Source of the DNA: Rhizobium vallis
Lineage (GTDB): Bacteria; Pseudomonadota; Alphaproteobacteria; Rhizobiales; Rhizobiaceae
Length of the DNA: 64,000 nt
Direction: 5' to 3'
NCBI RefSeq assembly: GCF_003985155.1
Contig: NZ_ML133689.1
Span: forward strand, 124,001 to 188,000
Shown here: piece by piece, positions 63,424-64,000 of the stretch
Position numbering within the stretch: the stretch's first letter is position 1
Layout: every line of letters begins with the position of its first letter
Made by a program: the position numbers and the translations under genes
Notes under the pieces: generated by a model
What the model saw: only the letters and a program-made list of their open reading frames with translations
Told to the model about the DNA's origin: nothing
Database searches by the model: none

Positions 63424-64000
63424 ATGACCATCACGATGCTTTCGCCCGAACTTCTCCGCTACTCAAAGACCCACAATCCGAACCCGCCCACCCATCTCGG
63501 CAGCCGCTATCGCAAGGTCGGCGGCTTTCTGCCGGAGGCCGGCAACACCATCGTCTGTCATCCGGTGAAGGGTTCGCGCACGCAGGCGGCGCTGATCGAG
63601 GCGCGGGAGAAATACCTGGCGATGCCCGAGGCCTCGCAATTCCTCTTCACGCCGATCTCGAGCCTTCACATGACGCTTTTCGAAGGCATCATCGCGTCCC
63701 GGCGCTGGCAGCATTACTGGCCGGGGGATATTCCTCTGGATGCGCCGATCGACGACATGACCGAAATCCTGGCGGCGCGGCTCGAAGGTTTCCAGATGGC
63801 CGAGCCCTTCAAGGTCGCCGTGGTCGAAGCCCGCCCGTCGGGCCTGCTCGTCGACGGGGCGACGGAGAAAGACCGCAAGGTCATGCGCGCCTGGCGCGAC
63901 GCGTTTGCCGATCTTCTCGGTTATCGCCAGCCGGATCATGCGGACTACAAGTTTCATGTCACCTTCGCTTACCCGATCGAGCGGCTGGAGGACGAAGCCT
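63424..64000 (+). CDS. DUF1868 (2H phosphoesterase-like) protein, N-terminal part
   Basis: The frame runs off the right edge after 192 residues. Two His-x-Thr motifs typical of the 2H phosphodiesterase superfamily are visible: SSLHMTLFEG (about residue 85) and YKFHVTFAYPIERL (about residue 178). NPPTHLGSRYRKVGGFLPEAGNTIVCH at the N terminus matches the DUF1868 family. Such proteins may cleave cyclic phosphates or 2'-5' bonds; the substrate is unknown. The ATG at 63424 follows a 95-base gap after mtgA, so it may have its own promoter. Confidence 0.82.
   Translation, partial: MTITMLSPELLRYSKTHNPNPPTHLGSRYRKVGGFLPEAGNTIVCHPVKGSRTQAALIEAREKYLAMPEASQFLFTPISSLHMTLFEGIIASRRWQHYWPGDIPLDAPIDDMTEILAARLEGFQMAEPFKVAVVEARPSGLLVDGATEKDRKVMRAWRDAFADLLGYRQPDHADYKFHVTFAYPIERLEDEA

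Overview
The window looks like chromosomal DNA of a Rhizobium of the etli/leguminosarum group. It is GC-rich, its conserved proteins read like members of that clade (NdvA, NdvB, pyruvate carboxylase, IspG, Obg, NadD), it carries an alpha-proteobacterial alpha-r14 type small RNA, and it contains interspersed palindromic repeats of kinds that I recognise as common in these genomes. There is no phage, plasmid replication gene, CRISPR array or intact transposon. These identifications come from reading the sequence and from recall; no search was run.

Layout. 1-11.3 kb is a leftward housekeeping block: ctpA (cut by the window edge), an EnvC-like factor, rlmH, rsfS, nadD, proA, proB and obgE. A molybdate module (modE-like regulator, modC, modB, modA) and an alpha-r14 small RNA gene lie between rsfS and nadD. 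11.4-14.3 kb holds a phosphodiesterase-fold protein, two acetyltransferases and the rpmA/rplU ribosomal pair, with a clear sigma-70 promoter and a long leader upstream of rplU. 14.6-23.3 kb has tRNA-Ser(CGA), a membrane glycosyltransferase, a frameshifted gene, several small enzymes, galE, and a sulfatase-fold phosphonate-monoester-hydrolase-like enzyme that overlaps galE.

23.5-33.9 kb holds two uptake systems. The first is an inositol/rhizopine-type ABC transporter preceded by an exact GGAA-N6-TTCC box, the published IolR-type motif. The second is a tightly coupled dipeptidase plus five-gene oligopeptide ABC operon. 33.9-35.3 kb is a sparse stretch with three very small genes, one encoding a 25-residue membrane peptide, and a possible small-RNA terminator.

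35.4-47.8 kb is the cyclic beta-1,2-glucan locus: ndvB (2839 aa synthase), opgC (glucan substitution) and, converging on them, ndvA (exporter). Together they make, modify and export the periplasmic glucans needed for osmotic adaptation and nodule invasion. A LuxR-type regulator with the expected acyl-homoserine-lactone pocket residues is divergent from ndvA, and no luxI is present. The rest (49-64 kb) holds pyc, an FMN reductase, a polar amino-acid ABC system interrupted by a large perfect inverted repeat, an EamA exporter, a DeoR-MFS pair, ispG, hisC, ispA, mtgA and a partial 2H-phosphoesterase-like gene.

The strongest non-textbook observations are the alpha-r14 RNA with three anti-Shine-Dalgarno loops, the Mo-box at modA, the IolR-type box, the compact glucan island with its LuxR neighbour, the tiny membrane-peptide genes, and several large palindromes between genes. 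I did not find a wholly new multi-gene system.
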